A DNA stretch of 29,853 bases from Chitinophaga pinensis (GCA_945897765.1 CAMDGP010000003.1:1-29853); one strand, 5' to 3'; positions 14,843 through 24,112 are shown, numbered from the stretch's first letter. Notes: generated by a model not told the origin, from the letters alone. Numbers and translations: made by a program.

Positions 14843-16237
14843 TTACCTCAAAACATCTTTACGTTGACTATCCAATTTTAGCAGGATAAACATCATCATT
14901 GAAAAAGACATCATAGACGAACCTCCATAACTGAAGAATGGTAAAGGAATCCCGATTACTGGTGCGAAACCAATGTTCATTCCAATGTTTATAGCGAAAT
15001 GATAGAACAAAATCATGGCGACACAGTAAGCGTAAATTCGATTGAAAGCTGCTCGCTGTCGTTCGGCAATTATAATGATTCGAATCAACATAAACATGTA
15101 CATAAAAATCAAAACGATGGTTCCTAAAAACCCCCATTCTTCGGCAAAAGGACAAAAAATAAAGTCTGTTTCAGATTCTGGTACGTGGTTACTTTCGACA
15201 CTTGAAACGGATGCTTTGTTATAGCCTTTTCCTGTTAAACCACCCGAACCAACGGCTGCCATTGCACGATTTCGGTTGTAATCTTCTCCATTTGGATCTT
15301 CTTTTAGACCTAGGAATAATTCAATACGTACTTTTTGATGCGGCGCCAAACTACTAAATCCTGCCCCAACACCAAAAGAAAGACCGCCACCTAAAATCAA
15401 ACCTAAAACGATTATTAATGTTCCTCGTGAACGGTCGCGTTTAGTTCCAAATTGACGAATGAATAAAAGAGCAACAATTGCAAATAAAATCAGTGTTACA
15501 ATTACTCCAGTTGCGCCTGAAACTTTAGATGGAAGAAAGAAAAAGTCAACTTCAACAGAGCTCAATAATAAGGTGATGATACTTAAAAATACAGCTACAA
15601 AAAGGATTGGGATAAAGTGACTTCCAACCCATGTATATTTCATTTTTACTCCTGGAAAGGAATTAATAATCGCCAAAATTATTGGATCGAAAGTTAAACC
15701 TTCGCGATACATCACAAACAAAAACGAAGTAAAAACTACAAACGAACCTGCATCGGGTTGTAGTAAAATCAACACCATTGGTACTAACAAAATCATTGCC
15801 GCACCGACGACGTTTCCGATTGTTTGTTGTTTTACACTCAACTCACTAATATATTTTGCTAATAATAAAGAAACGGCTATTTTTCCAAATTCGGCAGGTT
15901 GAATTCCCATCGTTCCTACACCAATCCATGCCCTAGCTCCATTTATGGGTGGCATGAAAAGAACGAGCACCAAAAGCGAAAGCACAAATAAATAAATCGG
16001 AAAAGCAAATTTCCGATAGATGTCTGAATCGATGAGAAAAACCAATAATCCCAAAAACAAAGAAACACATAGCCAAAGTATTTGCTTTCCATATTTTTCG
16101 TCAAAATCAAAAATATTGGGATGTTCAGGATTAAAAGCAACAGAATAAACGGTGGCAATACCAAAAATCAACATCAACATATAGGTGATGAACAAAGGCC
16201 AATCAAGTTGTGCAATAATTGAATCGTTCTTTCTCAA
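14843..16237 (-). CDS. rodA: RodA, peptidoglycan glycosyltransferase of the elongasome (SEDS family)
   Basis: 464 residues with about ten TM helices. SEDS signatures: ARAWIGVGTMGIQPAEFGKI at about 101-120, QPDAGSFVVF at 160-169, the large extracellular loop with HQKVRIELFLGLKEDPNG, AVGSGGLTGKGY, FCPFAEEWGFLG and the C-terminal IPLPFFSYGGSSMMS. RodA polymerises lipid II into glycan strands during lateral growth, paired with the transpeptidase PBP2. Its ATG overlaps the mrdA stop by 4 bp, so the enzyme pair is co-translated. The stretch between QPDAGS and the loop is longer than in E. coli RodA and contains extra hydrophobic segments. Confidence 0.95.
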   Translation of the reverse strand: MRKNDSIIAQLDWPLFITYMLMLIFGIATVYSVAFNPEHPNIFDFDEKYGKQILWLCVSLFLGLLVFLIDSDIYRKFAFPIYLFVLSLLVLVLFMPPINGARAWIGVGTMGIQPAEFGKIAVSLLLAKYISELSVKQQTIGNVVGAAMILLVPMVLILLQPDAGSFVVFTSFLFVMYREGLTFDPIILAIINSFPGVKMKYTWVGSHFIPILFVAVFLSIITLLLSSVEVDFFFLPSKVSGATGVIVTLILFAIVALLFIRQFGTKRDRSRGTLIIVLGLILGGGLSFGVGAGFSSLAPHQKVRIELFLGLKEDPNGEDYNRNRAMAAVGSGGLTGKGYNKASVSSVESNHVPESETDFIFCPFAEEWGFLGTIVLIFMYMFMLIRIIIIAERQRAAFNRIYAYCVAMILFYHFAINIGMNIGFAPVIGIPLPFFSYGGSSMMSFSMMMFILLKLDSQRKDVLR

Positions 16238-18126
16238 TCTCCTTGATTTTGATTTTCATTGGGTGAAGCTTCGATATTGGAAAGTTTAGCCTCTATAATT
16301 CGTTTTTCTTTTTCTTTATCCTTGATTTTTCTTCTCAAATATTTTTCAATCATCAAACTCGCAATTGGTGCTGCCCACGTCCCACCGAAACCTGAGTTTT
16401 CGACAAAGACAGCGATTGCAATTTTTGGATTATGAATCGGAGCAAAAGCGATAAATACAGAGTGATCTTTTCCATGCGGATTTTGAACCGTTCCCGTTTT
16501 ACCACAAACAATCAAACTATCAATTCGCGCCATTCTAGCAGTTCCTCCTGCTTCGTTTACTACCCGGCGCATTCCTTCAATAATTGGCGGAAAATGTTTG
16601 GATTGTACTTTGGTATAATTTTTCACTTTATATTGCGGAAGCGGTCCTTTCCTACCAATTGATTTCACGAAGTGAGGTGTATAAAACCAACCTTTATTTG
16701 CGATGATTGCTGCAATATTTGCCATTTGAAGCGGCGTCAATTTTACCTCACCTTGACCAATTGAAATTGATCGAATCGTTGAAAATGCCCAACGGTGATG
16801 ACCATACCATTTATCGTAATATGCAGCATTTGGAATAACGCCTGAGCGTTGACCAGAAACATCTGCTTCTAAACTTTTACCTAAACCAAAACTTAGCATG
16901 TAATCATACCATTTGTTCAATCCTAACTCAGCGTCGGCAAACATGTTCTTCTTTTTATTTTGTTGAATAACTCTCCTCATTACCGCGTAGTAATATGGAT
17001 TACAAGAATATTGAACTGCTGCTTGGATATTCGTCGCCATTGCGTGATTGTGACAACCTACAACGCTTTTATCACAAGGGAAACCCGAATTTTCATTAAT
17101 CACTCCTTCTTGCAAACCAATCAATGATTGTACTAATTTAAAAATTGAACCTGGCGGATATTCTGCTTGCAAAGGGCGAGGATACAAAGGCATATTTTTG
17201 TCTATTGCCAATTTTGGATAATTCAAACTAATGTTTCTTTTTCCAACCAATAAATTCGGATCGAAAGAAGGCGCAGAAATCATAGCTAAAATTTCACCAG
17301 TTGATGGCTCGATTGCAACGATACAACCTTTTTTGTTTTGCATTAGCTGTTCGCCGTAAGCTTGAATCAACATATCCATTCCGAGTCTGAGCGGATCTGC
17401 TTGGCGAGCTGTTGTGTCGTATTTTCCATCTGCATAAGGTTCAATTGCATTATTCAAAGCGGAGGTAACAACATATTTAATTCCTTTTATTCCTCTTAAT
17501 TCTTTTTCATAAAAACGTTCAATTCCAGAGCGACCAATATTATTTCCCGGTTTATAAAAGCGATCTTCGTCTATTTCTTCGCGTGTTGCCTCTGATAAAT
17601 AACCTAAAATATTAGCCCCGTTTGAAAAAGGATAATTACGCATACTTGTAACCTCTTCGTAAAACCCCGGGAAATTTTCTAAATGCGGTGCAATCGTTGA
17701 TATTTCCTCTAATGTCAATTCTTTAATAAAAGGATAGGCACGAATTTTTTGATAATTTGAGGTTGTTTTTCCACTGTGTTTATTGTAGTATTTACCTTCT
17801 CCTTTTCTAATTTCATAGAAACGATTGCGGACTTCTTCTCTAGTCCAACCTAACAATTTAGCAAATGCAACAGTATCCAATTTTTTGATCTTATCTTCCA
17901 CCATCATTAAGTTGTAATACGTGCGATTGGAAACAATTTTCTTTCCGTTTCTATCAAATATTACTCCGCGTGGTGGTGTGATTTCTTTGCGTTTTTCAGC
18001 TATTTCTTGAGCGCGGAGTGTCCACGTGTCATCAACAACTTGCATGTAAAAAAGACGAATGGTATAAATTCCTCCAACAAGAAGAATAAAAGCCATAATT
18101 ACGTACTTGCGGGCATCGAAATTCAT
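16234..18126 (-). CDS. mrdA: penicillin-binding protein 2 (elongasome transpeptidase)
   Basis: 630 residues, class B PBP. An N-terminal TM helix lies at about 9-27, followed by the pedestal domain with PPRGVIFDRNGK at 52-63. The transpeptidase motifs are complete: S327-I-F-K330 (PPGSIFK), S374-C-N376 and K543-T-G545. It cross-links peptidoglycan made by RodA. The C-terminal tail after about residue 605 is a charged extension (KDKEKEKRIIEAK...). It overlaps mreD and rodA by 4 bp at either end, in the usual mreCD-mrdA-rodA order. Confidence 0.95.
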   Translation of the reverse strand: MNFDARKYVIMAFILLVGGIYTIRLFYMQVVDDTWTLRAQEIAEKRKEITPPRGVIFDRNGKKIVSNRTYYNLMMVEDKIKKLDTVAFAKLLGWTREEVRNRFYEIRKGEGKYYNKHSGKTTSNYQKIRAYPFIKELTLEEISTIAPHLENFPGFYEEVTSMRNYPFSNGANILGYLSEATREEIDEDRFYKPGNNIGRSGIERFYEKELRGIKGIKYVVTSALNNAIEPYADGKYDTTARQADPLRLGMDMLIQAYGEQLMQNKKGCIVAIEPSTGEILAMISAPSFDPNLLVGKRNISLNYPKLAIDKNMPLYPRPLQAEYPPGSIFKLVQSLIGLQEGVINENSGFPCDKSVVGCHNHAMATNIQAAVQYSCNPYYYAVMRRVIQQNKKKNMFADAELGLNKWYDYMLSFGLGKSLEADVSGQRSGVIPNAAYYDKWYGHHRWAFSTIRSISIGQGEVKLTPLQMANIAAIIANKGWFYTPHFVKSIGRKGPLPQYKVKNYTKVQSKHFPPIIEGMRRVVNEAGGTARMARIDSLIVCGKTGTVQNPHGKDHSVFIAFAPIHNPKIAIAVFVENSGFGGTWAAPIASLMIEKYLRRKIKDKEKEKRIIEAKLSNIEASPNENQNQGD

Positions 18127-18638
18127 TTAGCCTTTGATTTTTTCATAAAGAAAGTTTGCAATAAAATGCTAAGCAAATAAGAGAAAACCAGGCTCAATAC
18201 GGTTTTTTGCAAAATGAAAAAGAATTGATCAATTCTAAAAATTTCAATCAAGAAGAACCAAAAATGATGAATCAGCAATAAGTAACCAAAAACGAAGAAA
18301 AACCAACGTCCACCCATGTCGACAATTGATGGTTCTTTAATGGGGTCATAGCCTTCGCGTGGACCGTAGAATTTAAAAATAATTGGTCTAAAAAACGCCA
18401 TCATTAATAATGAAGAGGCATACAATCCGTAGGTGTTGGAAAAAACATCGATGATTGCTCCCATTACAAATGCGAGTGACATCAATGAAAAAACACCAAT
18501 TTCAAAAGGCAGCAACATGACAAAAAGCGGGTGAACCATCAAATGAATACCAAAACCGATCTCCAAATTATTGAAAATCAATGCTTGTGCAAAAGCAAAA
18601 AGAATAAAGCGCAGGATGTTTTTGGTTAAATCTGTCAT
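18123..18638 (-). CDS. mreD: rod shape-determining protein MreD
   Basis: 171 residues with about five TM helices and few polar residues. Pattern FNNLEIGFGIHLMVHPLFVMLLPFEIG is consistent with Bacteroidota MreD. MreD is an inner-membrane elongasome component linking MreC to PBP2/RodA. The assignment relies on size, hydropathy and position between mreC (3-bp gap) and mrdA (4-bp overlap) more than on motifs. The C-terminus is lysine-rich (MKKSKAK). Confidence 0.88.
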   Translation of the reverse strand: MTDLTKNILRFILFAFAQALIFNNLEIGFGIHLMVHPLFVMLLPFEIGVFSLMSLAFVMGAIIDVFSNTYGLYASSLLMMAFFRPIIFKFYGPREGYDPIKEPSIVDMGGRWFFFVFGYLLLIHHFWFFLIEIFRIDQFFFILQKTVLSLVFSYLLSILLQTFFMKKSKAK

Positions 18639-18641
18639 TTG

Positions 18642-19484
18642 TTATTTGTCCTCTTCGTCTGGTGGAATTTGTGCTTCCAATTCTTTTTGTTCTTCAATCA
18701 TTAAATTTTTGACGATGTAGACGCGTTGCAAAGTTCTAAAATTCTCAGAAAATTTCACAACAACGTCCCACAATGGTTCACCTTCAATTCCTTTAATTGA
18801 TTCCACTCTTCCAACAGACAAACCACGTGGAAAAATTCCACTTCCACCACGCGTAACCACTTTCGACCATTTTTTGATGCGCAAATCATTTGAAATTCCA
18901 GTGATTGAACCACGACGCGCATTTTTACCATCCCATTTCAATAAACCAAACAATCCAATTGGTTCAATCATTACGTCAATATTTATGTCTTTTGTTAAAA
19001 CACTCTTCACGACGCAGTAAGGTTCGCGCGTATTATGAACTATACCAACACCTCCTTTATCAGAAAAAACGCCCATATCTCTCTTGATTCCTTGTTTCCA
19101 ACCAACATCCAATGTGAAATAATTATTGAGACGGGTAACCGTTGAGTGTATTACTGTTGCGGGAATATATGCATATTGTTGTTTAAAAGTTGTATCGTTA
19201 ATTTTTAATACATTACGATCAATTCGATACAAACTTTGGGGTAAATTCTTGCGCAGGCGAATATTTTCTTTTTGTAATGCTAAATTGTTCTTGGAAAGAT
19301 TAAAGTGTTTAATGAAGTCATTTTGTGTTTCTAACACTTTGGCAGTAACTGAAGAAGCGGTTGTAAGGTACTGACTTTTAGGGAATGACAAATACCGAAC
19401 ATAGATTGTCAAAGCAATAATTTGTAAGAAAGCGAAGAATAAAAAGACTCGGAACCTTTTGAAAAAGGCGAACAAATTGCGCAT
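18642..19484 (-). CDS. mreC: rod shape-determining protein MreC
   Basis: 280 residues: a basic cytoplasmic start, one TM helix at about 12-32, a coiled-coil stretch at about 45-75 (KVLETQNDFIKHFNLSKNNL then ALQKENIRLRKN), and the two-barrel beta domain (VIHSTVTRLNNYFTLDVGWKQGIKRDMGV, GLSVGRVESIKG). MreC activates PBP2/RodA from the periplasmic face. The C-terminal EEQKELEAQIPPDEEDK tail is acidic. It starts 5 bp after an exact -7 box, suggesting a very short or absent leader. mreB, which usually precedes mreC, is not adjacent. Confidence 0.92.
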   Translation of the reverse strand: MRNLFAFFKRFRVFLFFAFLQIIALTIYVRYLSFPKSQYLTTASSVTAKVLETQNDFIKHFNLSKNNLALQKENIRLRKNLPQSLYRIDRNVLKINDTTFKQQYAYIPATVIHSTVTRLNNYFTLDVGWKQGIKRDMGVFSDKGGVGIVHNTREPYCVVKSVLTKDINIDVMIEPIGLFGLLKWDGKNARRGSITGISNDLRIKKWSKVVTRGGSGIFPRGLSVGRVESIKGIEGEPLWDVVVKFSENFRTLQRVYIVKNLMIEEQKELEAQIPPDEEDK

Positions 19485-19489
19485 AAATA

Positions 19490-19497
19490 CAAAGGTA
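19490..19497 (-). promoter_or_regulatory. putative -7 box directly before mreC
   Basis: The minus strand reads TACCTTTG, an exact TAnnTTTG match, only 5 bp before the mreC ATG. No good -33 TTG lies 19-21 bp upstream. If used, transcription would begin at or within a few bases of the start codon. Confidence 0.45.
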
Positions 19498-19644
19498 AAA
19501 AAGCTGTGATTTTAATCGCTAGAAAAACAAACAATGATATTAACAACGCAGAAGTTTTTATAGGGGAAAGTTTGTTTGTCAAAGTTGAACTTAATTGATA
19601 TTTAAAACTTTCAATTCTGAATTCCTAATAAGATTTTCAAGTAC

Positions 19645-19673
19645 AATTAGTACTAATTATTCAATTCTAGAAT
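19645..19673. repeat. two adjacent perfect palindromes in the mreC-glycosyltransferase gap
   Basis: AATTAGTACTAATT (19645-19658) and ATTCTAGAAT (19664-19673) are each perfect palindromes, 5 bp apart, in the 236-bp spacer. The spacer contains no gene. They are candidate protein-binding sites for the mreC promoter, or chance features of AT-rich DNA. Confidence 0.35.
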
Positions 19674-19720
19674 GAGAAATAATGATTAAAAATTTAACTT
19701 TCAAAATTGATAATTTAAAA

Positions 19721-21613
19721 CTACCCTTGCGGCGCGCGATTTTCTTTCAATGTTGAGAAGAAGATAATTCCGTAACCGATTGTCAGCATTAAATGGAACG
19801 GAACCATTCCGAAGTCGCCATAGATTGTACGATTGACAGCTGTAAAACCAAATACCAACATCAAAATTCCTTCTGCAATATTGATAATCGAAAGGCTCTT
19901 TTTGTCGTATTTATTCCCTTTGAATTCGTCTTTTTTCGCAACGTTGAATTTTGGAGTTCGAACGAATGAACTTTTGATTCCTAAATATCCTTCAATTACT
20001 GCAACTGCATTACTTAAAGAAAGTGCCATCGATACAGTTAAGAATTGGAAGAAACGTCCAACGAAACGAATAAAATTAGAGAAACCACTTCCGTTTTTGT
20101 CGCGATAAGAATTCCAATAATAGAATGCTAAGAATACAGTACTTGAGATAAAAAACGCACCAAATTGAATCACTAAATTTAAATCGGAGAATGAATCTTT
20201 GATGTGAAGAACAAATAAACTTAGTATAGAAAGAATTAAAATAAACACGAATACAGATGAGTTGAATAAGTGCGCTAAACCGTGAACACGGTCACTGAAT
20301 TTAATTCCTTTTGTAGTTAAAATTCGTTTCCACATTTTGATGAAAACCTCTGCTCCTCCTTTCATCCAACGGTGTTGCTGACTTTTCAAAGCGGACATTG
20401 TAATTGGCAATTCTGCTGGTGCTTCCACATCTTCCAAATATCTAAATACCCAACCCTTCATTTGTGCACGATAGCTTAAATCTAAATCTTCTGTGATGGT
20501 GTCGTGTTCCCAACCTCCAGCGTCTTCGATACAGGTTTTACGCCAGATTCCAGCAGTTCCGTTGAAATTGATGTAATGTCCATTTGCTGTTCTTCCACCT
20601 TGTTCGATAGCAAAATGTCCATTCAAACCAAAAGCCTGTAACTCAGTAAGTAAAGAATACGTTTTATTTAAATGTCCCCAACGTGTTTGCACCACGCCAA
20701 TTCCATCTTTGAAATGAGGCATTGTTCTTTTCAAGAAATCTTTATCTGGAACGAAATCCGCATCAAAAATCGCAATAAATTCCCCTTCCACGCGATCCAT
20801 TGCTTTGTCAAGGGCTCCAGCTTTGTAACCTGTACGGTCGGTTCTGTGAATGTGTTGAATATTTATTCCTCTTGCAGCAACTTCTGCTACTTTTTTGGCA
20901 ATGATATCTTTCGTTTCATCCGTTGAATCGTCTAAAACTTGAATTTGAAAACGATCTCTTGGATAATCAAATTCTGCAATCGTATCTATAATTCGTTCTG
21001 CAACGTACATTTCATTATACATTGGTAATTGAACGGTTACGGAGGGAGTTGTTTTTGGGTCGTAAACTGGTTTTAACTCTGCTTTTTTCTTCTTACGGTT
21101 GCGAACATAAGCAACAGCCAAAGACATTTGTACGCAGCTGTAATAGAAAATCAACAACAAGCAAAAACCGTATAAGCCAAGAATTATTTTTGCTGCAACA
21201 TGTGACCAATAATGTTCTTGAACATATTTTTTACCAGATTTTAAAGTCACAGTTCTATCACCCCAATTAAAAAGCCAAGAAACTTTAAGATTTACAAAAA
21301 ATGGTTGTCCAAAAGTGAAATGGTCAAGGTGATCTTGATTGGTTTCAAATTTAAAAGTTTCAGGTCGATAATCTCTATCAACGATTGTTAACTCACATTT
21401 TCCAAGTGGAACATTTTTGAAAACGAATCTCCCGTTTTCATCTGTTCTCGCCTTGAAAATTCTCGCTGACTTTAATGATTTCAAGGTTACATCTACCTTT
21501 TCAGCATCTCCTTTTGTTTTATAATCGTCCAAATATCCTTCCACAATTTTGGAAACTTGCGCGTTAGATACTCCAATAACGAATACAAATAAGGCTAGAA
21601 ATACGTTCTTCAT
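19721..21613 (-). CDS. family 2 glycosyltransferase, cellulose-synthase-like, with N-terminal regulatory-like domain
   Basis: 630 residues from the ATG at 21613. That start gives a clean signal sequence (MKNVFLALFVFVIGVSNAQ); an ATG 33 bp upstream adds 11 residues before it and lies above the likely transcription start. A small beta-sandwich domain (carboxypeptidase-regulatory-like) covers about 24-90, and a TM helix about 137-161. The GT2 motifs are D228-D229-S, D284-A-D286, TED (D376) and Q412-x-x-R415-W416, the set of processive polysaccharide synthases. Four or five TM helices follow from about 445. It probably makes or exports an extracellular or membrane polysaccharide; product unknown. 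Confidence 0.88.
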   Translation of the reverse strand: MKNVFLALFVFVIGVSNAQVSKIVEGYLDDYKTKGDAEKVDVTLKSLKSARIFKARTDENGRFVFKNVPLGKCELTIVDRDYRPETFKFETNQDHLDHFTFGQPFFVNLKVSWLFNWGDRTVTLKSGKKYVQEHYWSHVAAKIILGLYGFCLLLIFYYSCVQMSLAVAYVRNRKKKKAELKPVYDPKTTPSVTVQLPMYNEMYVAERIIDTIAEFDYPRDRFQIQVLDDSTDETKDIIAKKVAEVAARGINIQHIHRTDRTGYKAGALDKAMDRVEGEFIAIFDADFVPDKDFLKRTMPHFKDGIGVVQTRWGHLNKTYSLLTELQAFGLNGHFAIEQGGRTANGHYINFNGTAGIWRKTCIEDAGGWEHDTITEDLDLSYRAQMKGWVFRYLEDVEAPAELPITMSALKSQQHRWMKGGAEVFIKMWKRILTTKGIKFSDRVHGLAHLFNSSVFVFILILSILSLFVLHIKDSFSDLNLVIQFGAFFISSTVFLAFYYWNSYRDKNGSGFSNFIRFVGRFFQFLTVSMALSLSNAVAVIEGYLGIKSSFVRTPKFNVAKKDEFKGNKYDKKSLSIINIAEGILMLVFGFTAVNRTIYGDFGMVPFHLMLTIGYGIIFFSTLKENRAPQG

Positions 21614-21650
21614 ATAGGGAAGTTCAATAGTAATTTTTAAAAACAAAAAG

Positions 21651-21658
21651 CAAATATA
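21651..21658 (-). promoter_or_regulatory. putative -7 box of the glycosyltransferase gene
   Basis: The minus strand reads TATATTTG, matching TAnnTTTG, in the short gap after the S46 peptidase stop (21662). It predicts transcription starting near 21644, below the ATG at 21646 and about 30 bp above the ATG at 21613. No clear -33 element was seen. Confidence 0.45.
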
Positions 21659-21661
21659 AAT

Positions 21662-23788
21662 TTAATCTTTCATTAACGTCATTTCATCCACTAAGTGTTT
21701 TGCACCAGAATAAATATCCATCACCCACATTACGTAGCGAATGTCCACAACAACGTTTCTACAACGGCTTGCATCAAACATATAATCGCTCATTGTTGAC
21801 TCCCAAGTTCGGTCAAAATTCAAACCCATTAAATAGCCGTTTGCATCAATTACTGGTGAACCTGAATTACCACCAGTTGTATGATTGGATCCTGTGAAAC
21901 ACACCCATAATTCTCCATCTTGTGCGTAGTCTCCATAATTTTTAGCCTTGTGTAATTCTAACATTCTTGGAAGTAATTCAAAGTCAGGATTTCCAGTATT
22001 GTATTTAGCAACAATTCCATCTAAAGTAGTATGTTCGGTATACATCATTCCGTCTGTTGGTGAGGAACCTTCTAATTGACCATAAGTAATTCTCAATGTA
22101 CTGTTTGCATCTGGCCAATGTTTATCATCTGGAAACATCACAAATTTACCTTCAACATACAGCTGTAGCAAAGCGGTCATTTCAATTTGATACGCTTGAA
22201 ATCCGGGAAGGACGTTGTTTCTAAATTCGTTTAAGTGTTTTGTGTAATGCGCAAAACCTAAGTCATTATTGATTTTCTTAATGCTCTTGTCTGAAAATTT
22301 ATCTAAAAAAGCCAAGTATCTTTCTTTATTTGTAAAGATTGATTTTGAATAAATCGCTTTGGTTAAATTTTCAGCATATATTTCAGCAGGTTCTTTCGTT
22401 TCAATTTTTAATTGTTTGTAATATTCTGCTGTTTGTAGTAAGAAAATCTTTTCATCTACTTTTGCATCGTAGTTTTTAAAGAACCCTTCTGCACTTGTTT
22501 TTAATTTATCAATTACTGATTTTAGCTCGCCCTTTTCTTTGTATTTCGTGTAGTTTGTAATCAAATCATTTAATGAACGTGCTAATTTAAAATACTCAGG
22601 ACCAACCGATAAATATTCAACACCCATTGCATATTTGAATTCTAAATCTGATTTTACAGCTACTAATTCATTCATTTTGGCAATTACCTCAGCGTATTTT
22701 TTCCATTCTGATTTGGAGTTTGCGCTGGCCACATATTTTTTTTCTTGCTCGATTTTAATAGAAACAGCATCTAATTGTTTCAATCCATCAATCTGTCCAA
22801 TCCATTTTTTCCAAGCGTTTGCGATACTTGCTTGTTTTGCTGAATATTGAATGCGAATTAAATCAGAACTTTTCATTCCATCGTTGATTGCGTTCAAGGA
22901 TAAATCGCGCATTTTTATACGAGCTGGACGTTCTTTTTCTACTATGAATTTCAAATAGCTAGAAACCACGTGTTGTTCTGTTTGACCAGGAAAGCCATAC
23001 ACCATTGTGAAATCGCCAACTTTTCTGTCTTTAAACGAAATTGGAAGAAAATGAAGCGGTTGGTAAGGAACGTTATCCTTTGAATAGGGCGCAGGTTTGT
23101 TGTCTTTTCCAGCATAAACTCTAAAAACAGAGAAATCACCCGTGTGTCTTGGCCAAACCCAATTGTCTGTGTCACCACCGAATTTTCCAATTGAATTGGG
23201 AGGAGTTCCTACAAAACGCACGTCTAAAAATGTTTCTTTTACCATCATATAGTAATCATTTCCATAATTGAAAGGCTTGATTTCTGCTTCGTAATGCGTT
23301 CCAACAACCGCAGCGGCACAAAGTTTTTTAATGTTTGCTTGAATAGTTGCTTGATCGTTTTTGGAGCTTGCACCCGCTAAAACTGTTTGCGTTACATCTT
23401 CAATACGCACAATTCTCAAAGCAGTTAATCCAGGGTTTGGTAATTCTTCTTCTTTTGTTTTTGCCCAAAATCCGTTTTTTAAATAATCTTTATCCAACGA
23501 AGAATGAGATTGAATTTGCGAGTAGCCACAATGATGATTAGTTAAAAGTAATCCTTGTTTAGAAACTAATTCAGCTGTACAGCCACCACCGAATTGCAGA
23601 ATAGCATCTTTCAAACTTGTTGAATTGACGCTGTATATATCAGCTGCTGACAATTTCATACCTTTTGCTTTCATATCAGATTCAAAGGCAGCAATTAAAG
23701 ATGGGATAAGCATTCCTTCTTCGGCGCGCGCCACAAAAACGGAAAGGTAAATGAATAGAAAAGCAGATTTTAAAAAGGAAAATTTCAT
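21662..23788 (-). CDS. S46-family dipeptidyl peptidase, DPP11-type
   Basis: 708 residues with a signal peptide (MKFSFLKSAFLFIYLSVFVARA), acting in the periplasm on oligopeptides. Catalytic residues: H85 or H86 in TNHHC (H85 by numbering with the P. gingivalis enzyme), Asp in RHTGDF (D218) and Ser642 in GGNSGSP. The P1-specificity position, 18 residues after the catalytic serine, is Arg (R660 in NFDR). In P. gingivalis DPP11 this is Arg673 (Ser655 + 18), giving Asp/Glu preference; DPP7 has Gly. I infer release of X-Asp/Glu dipeptides, suiting an amino-acid-using bacterium. It is transcribed divergently from ribF across a 324-bp gap. Confidence 0.93.
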   Translation of the reverse strand: MKFSFLKSAFLFIYLSVFVARAEEGMLIPSLIAAFESDMKAKGMKLSAADIYSVNSTSLKDAILQFGGGCTAELVSKQGLLLTNHHCGYSQIQSHSSLDKDYLKNGFWAKTKEEELPNPGLTALRIVRIEDVTQTVLAGASSKNDQATIQANIKKLCAAAVVGTHYEAEIKPFNYGNDYYMMVKETFLDVRFVGTPPNSIGKFGGDTDNWVWPRHTGDFSVFRVYAGKDNKPAPYSKDNVPYQPLHFLPISFKDRKVGDFTMVYGFPGQTEQHVVSSYLKFIVEKERPARIKMRDLSLNAINDGMKSSDLIRIQYSAKQASIANAWKKWIGQIDGLKQLDAVSIKIEQEKKYVASANSKSEWKKYAEVIAKMNELVAVKSDLEFKYAMGVEYLSVGPEYFKLARSLNDLITNYTKYKEKGELKSVIDKLKTSAEGFFKNYDAKVDEKIFLLQTAEYYKQLKIETKEPAEIYAENLTKAIYSKSIFTNKERYLAFLDKFSDKSIKKINNDLGFAHYTKHLNEFRNNVLPGFQAYQIEMTALLQLYVEGKFVMFPDDKHWPDANSTLRITYGQLEGSSPTDGMMYTEHTTLDGIVAKYNTGNPDFELLPRMLELHKAKNYGDYAQDGELWVCFTGSNHTTGGNSGSPVIDANGYLMGLNFDRTWESTMSDYMFDASRCRNVVVDIRYVMWVMDIYSGAKHLVDEMTLMKD

Positions 23789-24112
23789 TTTTCAAGAATT
23801 TTAGATTTACGAAAATAATTGTTCTCGTTGAATTGAGGTTAATTCATTTTAAAACTTGGGAAATTCAATAATATATTTGTCAGAATTTCAATATAATAAA
23901 TTCTTGTTTTCCGTTGTGAAAATTTCAAGAAGTAAAATAAGCTTTTCTAATTTAATTTTTTGTACCCAACCTGTTCGCGTTCCCCTTTTTGAATTTGTTT
24001 TTTATCCTTTTGAATTAGGTATTTCAAAGCGTTCTTTTCAAAAGATTTCATTCTCAAGAAATAATTCACCCTAAACAAGTCAAATCATTACCTTTGCGCT
24101 CGGAAAATAAGC
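23789..24112. other. 324-bp divergent intergenic region between the S46 peptidase and ribF
   Basis: It holds the leaders of two divergent genes. The ribF side has an exact -7 box. On the peptidase side a near match (TATTTTCG on the minus strand, 23810-23817) is the best candidate. A short inverted repeat (CTTTTGAA paired with TTCAAAAG) lies in the ribF-proximal third. I see no convincing gene, RNA or terminator. Confidence 0.6.
24089..24096 (+). promoter_or_regulatory. putative -7 box of ribF
   Basis: TACCTTTG, an exact TAnnTTTG match followed by GCGCTC, 16 bp before the ribF ATG. It predicts a leader of roughly ten bases, which leaves no room for an FMN riboswitch. No clear TTG at -33. Confidence 0.6.

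Noticed and set aside
23856..24074. 72-codon plus-strand open frame upstream of ribF
   Set aside because: Phe/Ser-rich low-complexity peptide without motifs, no signal or membrane pattern, and it would cross the upstream side of the ribF promoter region.
24097..24112. FMN riboswitch before ribF
   Set aside because: The predicted leader is only about ten bases and no RFN-like conserved sequence is visible upstream.
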